From positions 1 to 22,712 of the forward strand of contig CAJOOU010000026.1 of NCBI GenBank assembly GCA_905236735.1: a DNA stretch of 22,712 bases, written 5' to 3'. The stretch is from an uncultured Eubacterium sp. GTDB taxonomy: Bacteria > Bacillota > Clostridia > Lachnospirales > Lachnospiraceae. Shown here one piece after another: positions 7,770 to 15,329 of the stretch. Under the pieces are notes generated by a model. That model saw only the letters and a list, made by a program, of their open reading frames with translations. It was not told the DNA's origin and searched no databases. Each line of letters begins with the position of its first letter. Position 1 is the stretch's first letter. The position numbers were made by a program, and so were the translations under genes.

Positions 7770-9081
7770 AATCCGTCTCCTCCAGTACTTTTTCCCATTT
7801 TTCCTCCAGTCTGCCGGTAAACTCACTCAGTTTAAGTTCGCCTTCCAGAAAGGGATACATCTGCTCAAACATATAGCTGCGAAACTCCTGCGGCACAAAT
7901 GAATTGGTCAAAGATATGGTAAATATTTTATCTACCTGAGTACTTTTATCCACCACCTCTTTCTGCATATCGGTGTATTTCACATCGCAGTCCCTTTTTA
8001 CAGCCTCAATCCCGGTAATGTTCGTGCACATTTTTTCATATATTCCTTCCGAATAGAAAAACCGCAGAAATCTTTCCGCCGCATCCTTTTTATCGGCATC
8101 CTCCCCACACTCTTTTGTGATAGTCCAATAGCTGTAGACCTCCTTGTCCGTAATCCTCTGTCCGTTAGAATCCGGCAGGTAAAACCATCCGAGACTCACG
8201 CTCTCTCCAAGGTTTTCAACCTCATTTACCATCCAGCTGCAGGTGTAGGTCATGGCGGCATTATTACCCGTAATAAGCTCAGGAAGCATTATATCAGTAG
8301 TGCTTTCCCACAGACTGTCCACATACCCCCCGGTAAAAAGTTCCTGCATCATAAGAAACATACCGTTTACATCATCATCCTCCCATGATGCTTTTCCACC
8401 GAGCATTTCAGCCATCCAGTACTGATTGTATTTTAATATGTTGTTGTCAAAATAGTGATTTAAAAGGACAGACAAATTCCATGAATTGGCTCCGGCAAGT
8501 GCTATCGGAGTAATCCCCTGGTCTGAAAGCGTTTCGCATATTTCCAAAAATTCATCGTAATTTTGCGGCTCCGAAAGAGAATACTTTTCAAAAATATCCT
8601 TATTGTACAAAATGCCCGATGTATAACATGCCGTACCCACAGCGTATTTTTTCCCGTCATATGCACTTACATATCTGTTCATATCAGTGATATCTTCCGG
8701 CAGCTCGCATAACAGATTTTCCTTTTCAAAAAAAGAAGGATTGACCATCTCGGCTACATCGCCGAGTTCTCCGCGTGCATACAGTACATTTAAAGTATCC
8801 TCATAAAACCCTGTTTCGCTTCTTATCTCGTAATCAACCTCAACATCCGGATTTTCCTCCTCGAATTCCAGAATAATGTCAGCCATAGCCATGCTCCACC
8901 CACTCTGCTCTGACATAAAGGTTACGGTTATGTGTGTCTTTTCATCGCTGCTGCCTGTATATGTTGACTGTTTTAACTTGTAATCCACATACAGGTTGTA
9001 AAACCACACCCCGAAAATAATAAGGAGCGCTACCCCAACTGCCGCAATTACGGCAGTTATCTTCTTCCCACTTGCATCCAT
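7762..9081 (-). CDS. Membrane-anchored extracellular solute-binding protein
   Basis: This 439-residue protein is a family 1-like ABC solute-binding protein by pattern: ITVTFMSEQSGW beta strand, a NPDVEVDYE region, AVGTACYTSGILYNKDIFEKY, and GITPIALAG, with aromatic-rich helices toward the C-terminus. The N-terminus has a hydrophobic segment (about residues 8-28) after a KK pair, but no lipobox cysteine near it. It is probably held by an uncleaved signal anchor rather than as a lipoprotein. No ABC permease or ATPase gene is adjacent; the gene instead sits between an envelope protein and a sensor kinase with short overlaps. It probably senses a sugar or oligosaccharide for the kinase rather than feeding a transporter. 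The ligand is unknown. Confidence 0.85.
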   Translation of the reverse strand: MDASGKKITAVIAAVGVALLIIFGVWFYNLYVDYKLKQSTYTGSSDEKTHITVTFMSEQSGWSMAMADIILEFEEENPDVEVDYEIRSETGFYEDTLNVLYARGELGDVAEMVNPSFFEKENLLCELPEDITDMNRYVSAYDGKKYAVGTACYTSGILYNKDIFEKYSLSEPQNYDEFLEICETLSDQGITPIALAGANSWNLSVLLNHYFDNNILKYNQYWMAEMLGGKASWEDDDVNGMFLMMQELFTGGYVDSLWESTTDIMLPELITGNNAAMTYTCSWMVNEVENLGESVSLGWFYLPDSNGQRITDKEVYSYWTITKECGEDADKKDAAERFLRFFYSEGIYEKMCTNITGIEAVKRDCDVKYTDMQKEVVDKSTQVDKIFTISLTNSFVPQEFRSYMFEQMYPFLEGELKLSEFTGRLEEKWEKVLEETDYE

Positions 9082-9801
9082 TTAGACTTTTACCTTCTCT
9101 ATCGTAATATTCCCCAGACTGATTTTTTTCCAGAGAGTATCATTTATACTTATATCATGCGCCTCATAAAGCTCAGTATAGTATTGTCCTCCTATATCAA
9201 CACTGGCATTAGGCTCGTCGTTATACTCCGAGAAATCCCCTTCCTTTATAAGTATGTTGGCATATTTGCGCGCCAAGTGCACCCTCTCTATTACCGGTGT
9301 CAGCGTTTCCTCATCAAACAAGGTCGCCTTACGCTGTTTGTATGACAGGCCTTCGATACAGTCCGCAACATATTCCTCTACTTCCTCATTATCTGTCTCA
9401 TCCAGGCTCACACCGGCCTGCTCTGCTTCGTGTGAATATATGCAATCCCTTATACAGGTATTCATGGCCGCCTCTTTTGCCTGAGTCCTTATGAATGTCT
9501 GATTGGTATATATATTCCAGAAAGCCATGGTATCCGTCTCGTCATAAACCTCAGCTACGGCATTTATCTTGGCTTCACATATCATAATATAATACGAAAG
9601 CTCCTGAAGGGATATCTCCTCATCATCTACCGTAACTATTACTTCTCCGAGGTGGTCTGCAAACTCTACCTTGTTCGAAGCAGACCTTATCGTCACGACC
9701 AGACTTGCCATAATAAAGGCAAATACCCATATAATCACCTTCCTGTAGAGAGGATTGGCCCATATTTTTATGATTTCAGTCTTAAGATGTTTTATCCTCA
9801 T
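9082..9801 (-). CDS. Membrane-anchored SurA/PrsA N-domain-like protein
   Basis: This 239-residue protein has a basic cytoplasmic start, a single transmembrane segment at about residues 22-40, and an extracellular helical domain. Its opening GEVIVTVDDEEISLQELSYY resembles the N-terminal chaperone domain of SurA/PrsA-type foldases. A parvulin isomerase domain, which would normally follow, is not evident, and the protein ends in a short beta-rich tail. It may help fold or stabilise the adjacent solute-binding protein or the kinase sensor. The start at 9801 is supported by AGAGG seven bases upstream and overlaps the end of the cyclase gene by 20 bases. The family call is tentative. Confidence 0.6.
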   Translation of the reverse strand: MRIKHLKTEIIKIWANPLYRKVIIWVFAFIMASLVVTIRSASNKVEFADHLGEVIVTVDDEEISLQELSYYIMICEAKINAVAEVYDETDTMAFWNIYTNQTFIRTQAKEAAMNTCIRDCIYSHEAEQAGVSLDETDNEEVEEYVADCIEGLSYKQRKATLFDEETLTPVIERVHLARKYANILIKEGDFSEYNDEPNASVDIGGQYYTELYEAHDISINDTLWKKISLGNITIEKVKV

Positions 9802-11338
9802 GCCGCTGCCTCTTTACTTCATACATGCTAATATCACCCTCATGTACGAAGGCATCTATATCCACATCCCGTCCGTCTGTCTGTACCATTCCTATGCTTG
9901 CGGATATGCTGAATGACTCGTTGGGGATAAGTGTTGTAATCCTTTTATCAAGTTCTATACATTTATCATTTACCGCCTTGCCGTCATAAACGCCGACAAG
10001 TATCACAGCAAACTCATCTCCCCCGAGTCTGACCGCCAGGCCGTCCGAAAACGCATCTTTAATATATTCAGCCGAAGTCTTGAGTACCTCATCACCCCTG
10101 GCATGTCCCAGTCTGTCATTGACCTCTTTGAAATTATCAAGGTCAATATATAAGAGAGTCATGGGGCTGCCCTTTTGCTGCTGAATGTATTCATAAAAAT
10201 ACCTTCTGTTTCTAAGACCGGTAAGAGAATCCGTATTGGCACTTTCTATTATGGACTGCTCGTATCTCCTCCTGAAGGTATTATCCAGAAATACACAGTA
10301 ATATCCCGTGACCTTGCCGAGATAATCATGTATCTCCTGCTCTATTATTATATAATATTTTTCTTCATCATTAATAATTCCCCTGACTTCCCTGCTGTGA
10401 GAAGTCCTGGTCTCCTGATGTATGGTTTCCGATAAAGGTTCAAAAGTCTCCTCTATCCATCTCATATATGAAAAAGTCGCTATCTCATTTGTGCTCATAT
10501 GAAGAATATCTTTAAAATTGGCATTCATTCTTATGGTGTTAAAATCCCTGTCACATAAGAGCACCGGAAGCGGAATATTTTCAAGCAGAATAGAAAACTC
10601 CAGTCCCATATTGTTAAGGTCGGTCATATCATGTCCTATACCACTTGTACCTATAACCTTTCCAAACGGGTCAATAAGAGGTGCCTTATAAGTCATAAGC
10701 TGTTTAATATCATCCCCTATCTGCACCATCTCCTCGAGAGCTATAGTCTTGCCGCTTTCCATAACCTCGGTCTCGGAATTTATGCACCTGATATCATCAA
10801 GGTCTGTATCGGGTTCAACATTCCATATATATTCATGTGGGGCATTACGGCACTGCTCCTTTGTCTTTCCGACCACCTCCGTAAACTTCGTGTTTACCTC
10901 AAGGTGCAGTCCGTCCGCATTTTTAAACCACATCATATCCGGGGACGAATCCATAAGCGTGGTCATCATCATCTTGTTATAATATGCATCAAAACGCGCT
11001 TTAAAATTCCTTACGAGTTTAAGGAAGATAACCTTAATCGTATCCGTATCATAATATCCCCAGAACTGATCTATTTTTTTAGCATAGGGCATAGCATACT
11101 TCGGGTCTCCGCCGTATACCAGCATCATATATTCATCACTCACATCAGCCTTTGGTAATAAATCATGGTCATCCGTAATAAGTATACTGTAACAGTTATC
11201 GGGCATAATAAAGCTTTCAGTATCTTCCACTTTATTCCAAATACAGCTCACCTCATCGGGAAGCTCTGTATTCTTAATGGCTTCAATGGTTGACTCGTTT
11301 TTCCATTTATAAAATATTTCTATTTTAAGTACAAACAT
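9782..11338 (-). CDS. PAS-GGDEF diguanylate cyclase
   Basis: This 518-residue soluble protein is predicted to make the second messenger c-di-GMP. Residues 1-120 form a receiver-like or unclassified domain without a clear acceptor aspartate motif. Two PAS-like segments follow (about 126-240 and 245-355). The GGDEF domain begins TDSLTGLRNRR, has LYIDLDNFKEVNDRLGH for metal and nucleotide binding, and keeps an intact RLGGDEF (437-443). The RxxD product-inhibition motif normally just upstream is absent, so feedback inhibition may be weak. It is the first gene of the operon with the membrane sensor genes. The start at 11338 has only a weak GGGG-type ribosome site. Confidence 0.92.
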   Translation of the reverse strand: MFVLKIEIFYKWKNESTIEAIKNTELPDEVSCIWNKVEDTESFIMPDNCYSILITDDHDLLPKADVSDEYMMLVYGGDPKYAMPYAKKIDQFWGYYDTDTIKVIFLKLVRNFKARFDAYYNKMMMTTLMDSSPDMMWFKNADGLHLEVNTKFTEVVGKTKEQCRNAPHEYIWNVEPDTDLDDIRCINSETEVMESGKTIALEEMVQIGDDIKQLMTYKAPLIDPFGKVIGTSGIGHDMTDLNNMGLEFSILLENIPLPVLLCDRDFNTIRMNANFKDILHMSTNEIATFSYMRWIEETFEPLSETIHQETRTSHSREVRGIINDEEKYYIIIEQEIHDYLGKVTGYYCVFLDNTFRRRYEQSIIESANTDSLTGLRNRRYFYEYIQQQKGSPMTLLYIDLDNFKEVNDRLGHARGDEVLKTSAEYIKDAFSDGLAVRLGGDEFAVILVGVYDGKAVNDKCIELDKRITTLIPNESFSISASIGMVQTDGRDVDIDAFVHEGDISMYEVKRQRHEDKTS

Positions 11339-11372
11339 TTCACAACCCCGTTCATTGATAATCTAATTAATA

Positions 11373-11401
11373 ATTTTACCATATTAACGGTAAAAAGTAA
11401 A
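11373..11401 (-). promoter_or_regulatory. Promoter of the cyclase-sensor operon
   Basis: On the minus strand TTTACT (11396-11401) and TAAAAT (11373-11378) are 17 bases apart, matching the vegetative consensus at 4/6 and 5/6. The leader would be about 28 bases. An inverted repeat, TTTTACC (11374-11380) with GGTAAAA (11389-11395), spans the -10 and spacer and could be an operator. The -35 overlaps the T tract of the ilvE terminator. Confidence 0.5.
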
Positions 11402-11433
11402 AGAATCCCAAGGCATTAGTTGCCTCGGGATTC
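11396..11433 (-). terminator. Terminator of ilvE
   Basis: On the minus strand GAATCCCGAGGCA pairs with TGCCTTGGGATTC (11403-11433) with one mismatch around a five-base loop, followed by a T-rich stretch (11396-11402). It lies 12 bases past the ilvE stop. It partly insulates the next operon, although that operon's -35 box is embedded in the T tract. Confidence 0.8.
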
Positions 11434-11445
11434 TCCGTTTTTGAT

Positions 11446-12471
11446 TTATTTTATTTCGTATAACCAGCCCTTCGGAGCTTCGATTCGTCCCATCTGTATG
11501 CCTGTAAGAGTTTCATACAGTTTTCTGGTTACAGGACCCATATCCTCCATTCCGCTCGGGAAACAGATTTCCCTGCCGTGGTCGTTAATCTTTCCTACGG
11601 GAGAGATTACAGCTGCCGTACCACAAAGTCCGCACTCGGCAAAATCCTTTACCTCGTCAAATGCAACCTTTCTTTCCTCGACTTCGAGTCCAAGATATTC
11701 CTTGGCTACATATACAAGAGATCTTCTTGTAATGGAAGGAAGAATACTGTCTGACTTCGGAGTTACAACCTTTCCGTCTTTGGTAACAAAGAGGAAGTTT
11801 GCTCCACCTGTCTCTTCCACATATGTGCGGCTGCCCGCATCAAGATACATATTCTCATCAAATCCTTCTTCATGCGCGGTAACTATTGCATGAAGGCTCA
11901 TTGCATAGTTAAGTCCTGCCTTGATATGACCTGTACCGTTTGGTGCTGCCCTGTCATAATCCGAAACCTTTATTGTGATAGGCTTGGCTCCACCCTTAAA
12001 ATACGGGCCTACAGGAGTGGTAAACACTCTGAACTGATATTCTTCTGCCGGCTTTACTCCGATAACCGGTGAACTACCGAAAATATAAGGTCTGACATAG
12101 AGTGTGGCTCCCGTGCCGTATGGCGGTACATAAGCCTCATTTGCTTTGATGGTCTGTGCTACCGCTTCGATAAATCTCTCCTCAGGGAAGGCCGGTATCT
12201 CAAGTCTCTTTGCCGAATCAACCAGACGCGATGCGTTAAGGTCCGGTCTGAACATAACTGTTCTGCCGTCTTCTGTAGTATACGCCTTAAGTCCTTCAAA
12301 TACTGTCTGTGCATACTGAAGTACTCCTGCACACTCACTTATTGTGATTGTGTCGTCTTCTGTAAGGGTACCTTCATCCCATTTACCGTCCTTATAGTTT
12401 GATACATATCTTTTAGCGGTCTTCTGATATGCAAATCCCAAATTACTCCAATCGATATCTTTTTTCTGCAT
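11446..12471 (-). CDS. ilvE: Branched-chain amino acid aminotransferase
   Basis: This 341-residue class IV PLP aminotransferase transfers the amino group between glutamate and the 2-oxo acids of leucine, isoleucine and valine. Its length and the sequence FEGLKAY, RPDLNASRLVDSAKRL, LYVRPYIFGS and NGTGHIKAGLNYA match the longer bacterial and eukaryotic BCAT type. K184 is the probable PLP-binding lysine, and a VEETGGANFLFV motif follows. The ATG lies 9 bases after AGGAGG. It is downstream of ilvN by 126 bases but has its own predicted promoter and terminator. It completes the last step of the pathway begun by IlvBN. Confidence 0.95.
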   Translation of the reverse strand: MQKKDIDWSNLGFAYQKTAKRYVSNYKDGKWDEGTLTEDDTITISECAGVLQYAQTVFEGLKAYTTEDGRTVMFRPDLNASRLVDSAKRLEIPAFPEERFIEAVAQTIKANEAYVPPYGTGATLYVRPYIFGSSPVIGVKPAEEYQFRVFTTPVGPYFKGGAKPITIKVSDYDRAAPNGTGHIKAGLNYAMSLHAIVTAHEEGFDENMYLDAGSRTYVEETGGANFLFVTKDGKVVTPKSDSILPSITRRSLVYVAKEYLGLEVEERKVAFDEVKDFAECGLCGTAAVISPVGKINDHGREICFPSGMEDMGPVTRKLYETLTGIQMGRIEAPKGWLYEIK

Positions 12472-12488
12472 TTTACTCTTCCTCCTGT

Positions 12489-12508
12489 AAGATTCTGTGA
12501 GGAATCTT
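12489..12508 (-). promoter_or_regulatory. Leader hairpin upstream of the ilvE RBS
   Basis: AAGATTC (12489-12495) and GAATCTT (12502-12508) form a seven-base-pair hairpin with a six-base loop in the ilvE leader. It ends two bases before the AGGAGG at 12481-12486. It may tune translation or stabilise the mRNA. There is no T-run, so it is not a terminator, and no T-box features are visible. Confidence 0.35.
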
Positions 12509-12519
12509 TATATGTTTTG

Positions 12520-12548
12520 ATTTTACGCTTATTTTATTTATTATTCAA
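12520..12548 (-). promoter_or_regulatory. Promoter of ilvE
   Basis: On the minus strand TTGAAT (12543-12548) and TAAAAT (12520-12525) are separated by exactly 17 bases and match the vegetative consensus at 4/6 and 5/6. It lies in the AT-rich gap between ilvN and ilvE and suggests that ilvE can be expressed apart from the ilvBN transcript. Confidence 0.6.
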
Positions 12549-12597
12549 GATAACCTAATATATAGAGTTGCTATAAATTTTATAACCTCCGGTTATA

Positions 12598-13095
12598 CTA
12601 TCTGCAGGATGTGGAAACGCTTTCTATGGCGACCGAACCTCCGCGCACCACCTCAATATGCTTGAATGTCGCACGAAGCAGGCTTATGAGTTCATTGTTC
12701 CTGTGGTCTGTGAGCATACATGCTATAATACAGCTGTCTACCCCTATGTCTATAACCTCTCCGGAAAATACCTGGGCTATCCTGAACACCTCTTCTTTTT
12801 CTTCAGGCGTAATCTTTTTAATTTTCACATATAGGATTTCCTTCATATGCACAGGCATATCGGTAAGGTCTATTACCTTTATTACCTCGACCATTCTGTT
12901 GAACTGCTTTTTAATCTGCTCGAAGGTAATATCGTCACTCTCTACTCCTATTGTCATACGGGAAACCGACTCGTCTTCTGTTGTACCTACCGTAAGAGAT
13001 GTCATATTGTATCCCTTGCCTGCCAGAAGACCGGATACCTTAGCCAGTACACCGACACGGTTTTCCACATATAATGCAATCCATCTTTTTTCCAT
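12598..13095 (-). CDS. ilvN: Acetolactate synthase small (regulatory) subunit
   Basis: This 165-residue regulatory subunit pairs with IlvB to form acetohydroxyacid synthase, the committed step of branched-chain amino acid synthesis. The N-terminal ACT domain is clear: WIALYVENRVGVLAKVSGLL, then GYNMTSLTVGTTED and RMTIGV. ACT domains of this family bind valine for feedback control. The C-terminal domain includes REL-like VDLTD and a VIDIGVDSCIIACML segment. Length is normal for Firmicutes. The ATG lies 5 bases after AGGAGG and 9 bases past the ilvB stop, so the two genes are coupled. A seven-base-pair hairpin (12581-12597) follows the stop but lacks a T tract. Confidence 0.95.
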   Translation of the reverse strand: MEKRWIALYVENRVGVLAKVSGLLAGKGYNMTSLTVGTTEDESVSRMTIGVESDDITFEQIKKQFNRMVEVIKVIDLTDMPVHMKEILYVKIKKITPEEKEEVFRIAQVFSGEVIDIGVDSCIIACMLTDHRNNELISLLRATFKHIEVVRGGSVAIESVSTSCR

Positions 13096-13104
13096 ATCGT
13101 CCTC

Positions 13105-14823
13105 CTAAAGTATCATATTATCAAGAGCGCTGCCGCCCTTTACCATAGGCAGCACTACTTCTTCCGGTTCGATAATAAACTCAACCACTGTGGTAGTTTC
13201 TTTATTTGCCCTTGCCTTCTCAAGGGCAGCCTTTACATCTTCCCTTTCTGTAACCCTGATTCCGAGGGCTCCGTAGCTTTCTGCCCATTTCATAAAATCA
13301 GGTACATACTCTGCGCTTTCAGGGTCTAATTTTGCAAGCGGGTCTATGCCCTCATCATGTTTTTTAAGAGAGGTGTGAACATACCTCTTTCCATAAAACA
13401 TCTGCTGCATCTGACGCACCATTCCGAGATATGCGTTGTTTAAAAGGATTACGGTAACCGGCGCTTTTTCTACAATAGATGTTGCCATCTCCTGCATATT
13501 CATCTGGAAGCCTCCGTCTCCTGTAACGCAGACCACATCCTTATCCGGCGCACCTATTTTAGCCCCCACAGCTGCCGGGAAGCCGAATCCCATGGTTCCA
13601 AGTCCTCCGCTTGTCACCATCATCTTGCCTTTTTTAAGGTCTATAAACTGGGTCGCCCACATCTGGTTCTGTCCTACATCTGCCGTAAATATCGTATCGC
13701 CGTCAAACACCTCATTTATTGTCTCCATTATTACCTGAGGTGTCAGTCCCACATCGTTTGGCATGCTCATGGGATATTTGTCATCCCATTTCCCTATTTC
13801 ATCCATCCACTCCGATGTATCTACCTTTGTCGCCCATTCGTTTATCTTTAAAAGCGCAACCTTTGCATCTGCCACTATCGGTACATTTACCACTACATTT
13901 CTCGAAATGGACGCGGTATCTATATCAATATGTACTATCTGGGCATTCGGTGCAAAATGACTGAGCGAGCCCGTTATTCTGTCATTAAACCTTGTACCTA
14001 CTGAAAACAGCACATCGCACTCGTTTACCGCCTTATTGCAGGCGTACTTTCCATGCATTCCGGCGTTGCCGAGATATAACGGGTGGTTCGATGGCATGGC
14101 GCCTTTTCCCATGATTGTTGTCATTACGGGGACCGTCGTCTTTTCAGCGAATTTAACAAGTTCATCATTTGCCCGCGCTATATTTACACCGCCTCCGGCA
14201 AGAATAAGAGGCTTTTTGGCATTTTTGAGCATCTTCCACGCCTTTTTAAGCTGTCCGATATGTACGCCCTCGCTTGGCTTATAGCCCCTCATGTTTACCT
14301 TTTCCGGATACTCGCTGTCTCCGGTTTCGTTTTGTATATCCTTGGGGAAGTCCACCACTACAGGGCCCGGCTTGCCTGTAGATGCCACATAAAACGCCTC
14401 TTTAATTATCCGTCCCAAAGATGCTCTGTCCGGCACCATGATTCCGTACTTGGTGATGTTCCTGGTTATGCCCATCATATCTATTTCCTGAAAGGCATCA
14501 TTGCCCACAAGACCTCTTGCAACCTGTCCGGTAAATACCACAAGCGGGATGCTGTCATAAAACGCATCCGCAAGTCCTGTTATCGTATTGGTTGCTCCCG
14601 GTCCGCTTGTTACAAGGCAGACAGCCGCCTTGCCCGTTGCCCTTGCATATCCTTCCGCTTCATGGATGAGAGCCTGCTCATGCCTTGGCAAAACAAGCCT
14701 TATATCGGTTTTGTTAAGTTCATCCAAAAGGTCGGTAATCACCCCTCCCGGATATGCAAATACCGTATCAACGCCTTCAGCCTTAAGTGCTTTTACAAAT
14801 AATTTCTTTCCGGTTATATCCAT
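13105..14823 (-). CDS. ilvB: Acetolactate synthase large (catalytic) subunit
   Basis: This 572-residue thiamine-diphosphate enzyme condenses two pyruvates, or pyruvate and 2-oxobutyrate, to acetohydroxy acids. It keeps the family hallmarks: YPGGVITDLLDEL, the catalytic glutamate in LPRHEQALIHEAEG, LVTSGPGATNTITGLADA, and a C-terminal TPP/Mg motif running from GDGGFQMNMQEM to LLNNAYLGMVRQ. An FAD-fold middle domain is present, and pairing with ilvN marks it as the biosynthetic rather than the catabolic enzyme. Its ATG shares a base with the folA stop (TAATG), so translation is probably coupled to folA. No leader attenuator precedes it, which is unusual for an ilv operon. Confidence 0.96.
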   Translation of the reverse strand: MDITGKKLFVKALKAEGVDTVFAYPGGVITDLLDELNKTDIRLVLPRHEQALIHEAEGYARATGKAAVCLVTSGPGATNTITGLADAFYDSIPLVVFTGQVARGLVGNDAFQEIDMMGITRNITKYGIMVPDRASLGRIIKEAFYVASTGKPGPVVVDFPKDIQNETGDSEYPEKVNMRGYKPSEGVHIGQLKKAWKMLKNAKKPLILAGGGVNIARANDELVKFAEKTTVPVMTTIMGKGAMPSNHPLYLGNAGMHGKYACNKAVNECDVLFSVGTRFNDRITGSLSHFAPNAQIVHIDIDTASISRNVVVNVPIVADAKVALLKINEWATKVDTSEWMDEIGKWDDKYPMSMPNDVGLTPQVIMETINEVFDGDTIFTADVGQNQMWATQFIDLKKGKMMVTSGGLGTMGFGFPAAVGAKIGAPDKDVVCVTGDGGFQMNMQEMATSIVEKAPVTVILLNNAYLGMVRQMQQMFYGKRYVHTSLKKHDEGIDPLAKLDPESAEYVPDFMKWAESYGALGIRVTEREDVKAALEKARANKETTTVVEFIIEPEEVVLPMVKGGSALDNMIL

Positions 14824-15320
14824 TATTTTCCCTGCTTTCTACTATATGTTGTAAATTTGTATTCGAGGTCAAAGCATGTCTCTTCCTCGCCTTCATAGGT
14901 CATTTCCCACTCATCTGACTCATCAAGGTCAGGGATATAGGCATCCGCCTCGTATTCATAATCTATTTTGGTGATATAGGCCGTATCGCAATAAGGAAGA
15001 AGCATCCTGTATACGCTTTCCCCACCTATTACAAATACCTCGTCGGTATCATATTTTTCCAGTTCTTTGAAAAGTTCATCCTCGTCTTTAACAACTATTG
15101 CATCCTTGGCCTTAAAAGATGTGCTTTTTGTAAGCACAATATTGGTTCTTTGTTTAAGGGGCGACGAACCCGGAAAACTTTCCAGAGTCCTTCGTCCCAT
15201 AACCACGACATGCCCCGTGGTCATTTCCTTAAAAAACTTCATATCATTCGGAATACTCACAAGCAATCTGTTTTTAAGACCTATCGCCCAGTTTTTATCT
15301 ACAGCCGCTATCAGTTTCAT
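14823..15320 (-). CDS. folA: Dihydrofolate reductase
   Basis: This 165-residue enzyme reduces dihydrofolate to tetrahydrofolate with NADPH, replacing the folate oxidised by ThyA. It has the standard start KLIAAVDKNWAIG, the substrate region LLVSIPNDMKFFKEMT with the conserved acidic residue (D26), HVVVMGRRTLESFPG for NADPH binding, RTNIVLT, and a clear VIGGESVYRMLLPYC motif. Length is normal. The ATG follows AAGGAG and is 9 bases past the thyA stop. Its own stop overlaps the ilvB start. Confidence 0.96.
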   Translation of the reverse strand: MKLIAAVDKNWAIGLKNRLLVSIPNDMKFFKEMTTGHVVVMGRRTLESFPGSSPLKQRTNIVLTKSTSFKAKDAIVVKDEDELFKELEKYDTDEVFVIGGESVYRMLLPYCDTAYITKIDYEYEADAYIPDLDESDEWEMTYEGEEETCFDLEYKFTTYSRKQGK

Positions 15321-15329
15321 TGTCTCTCC

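Noticed and set aside
9038..9059. Perfect inverted repeat AACTGCCG/CGGCAGTT.
   Set aside because: It is inside the coding sequence for the binding-protein membrane anchor, where it encodes Ala/Val/Ile-type residues; there is no T tract.
12581..12597. TATAACC/GGTTATA hairpin directly after the ilvN stop as a terminator.
   Set aside because: The stem is short and AT-rich and is followed by AAAATTTAT rather than a T run, so termination is unlikely.
14083..14802. A long open frame on the plus strand (239 codons) opposite ilvB.
   Set aside because: It is antisense to a fully conserved ilvB, has no domain-like pattern and is Cys/His/Arg-rich as expected of a shadow frame.
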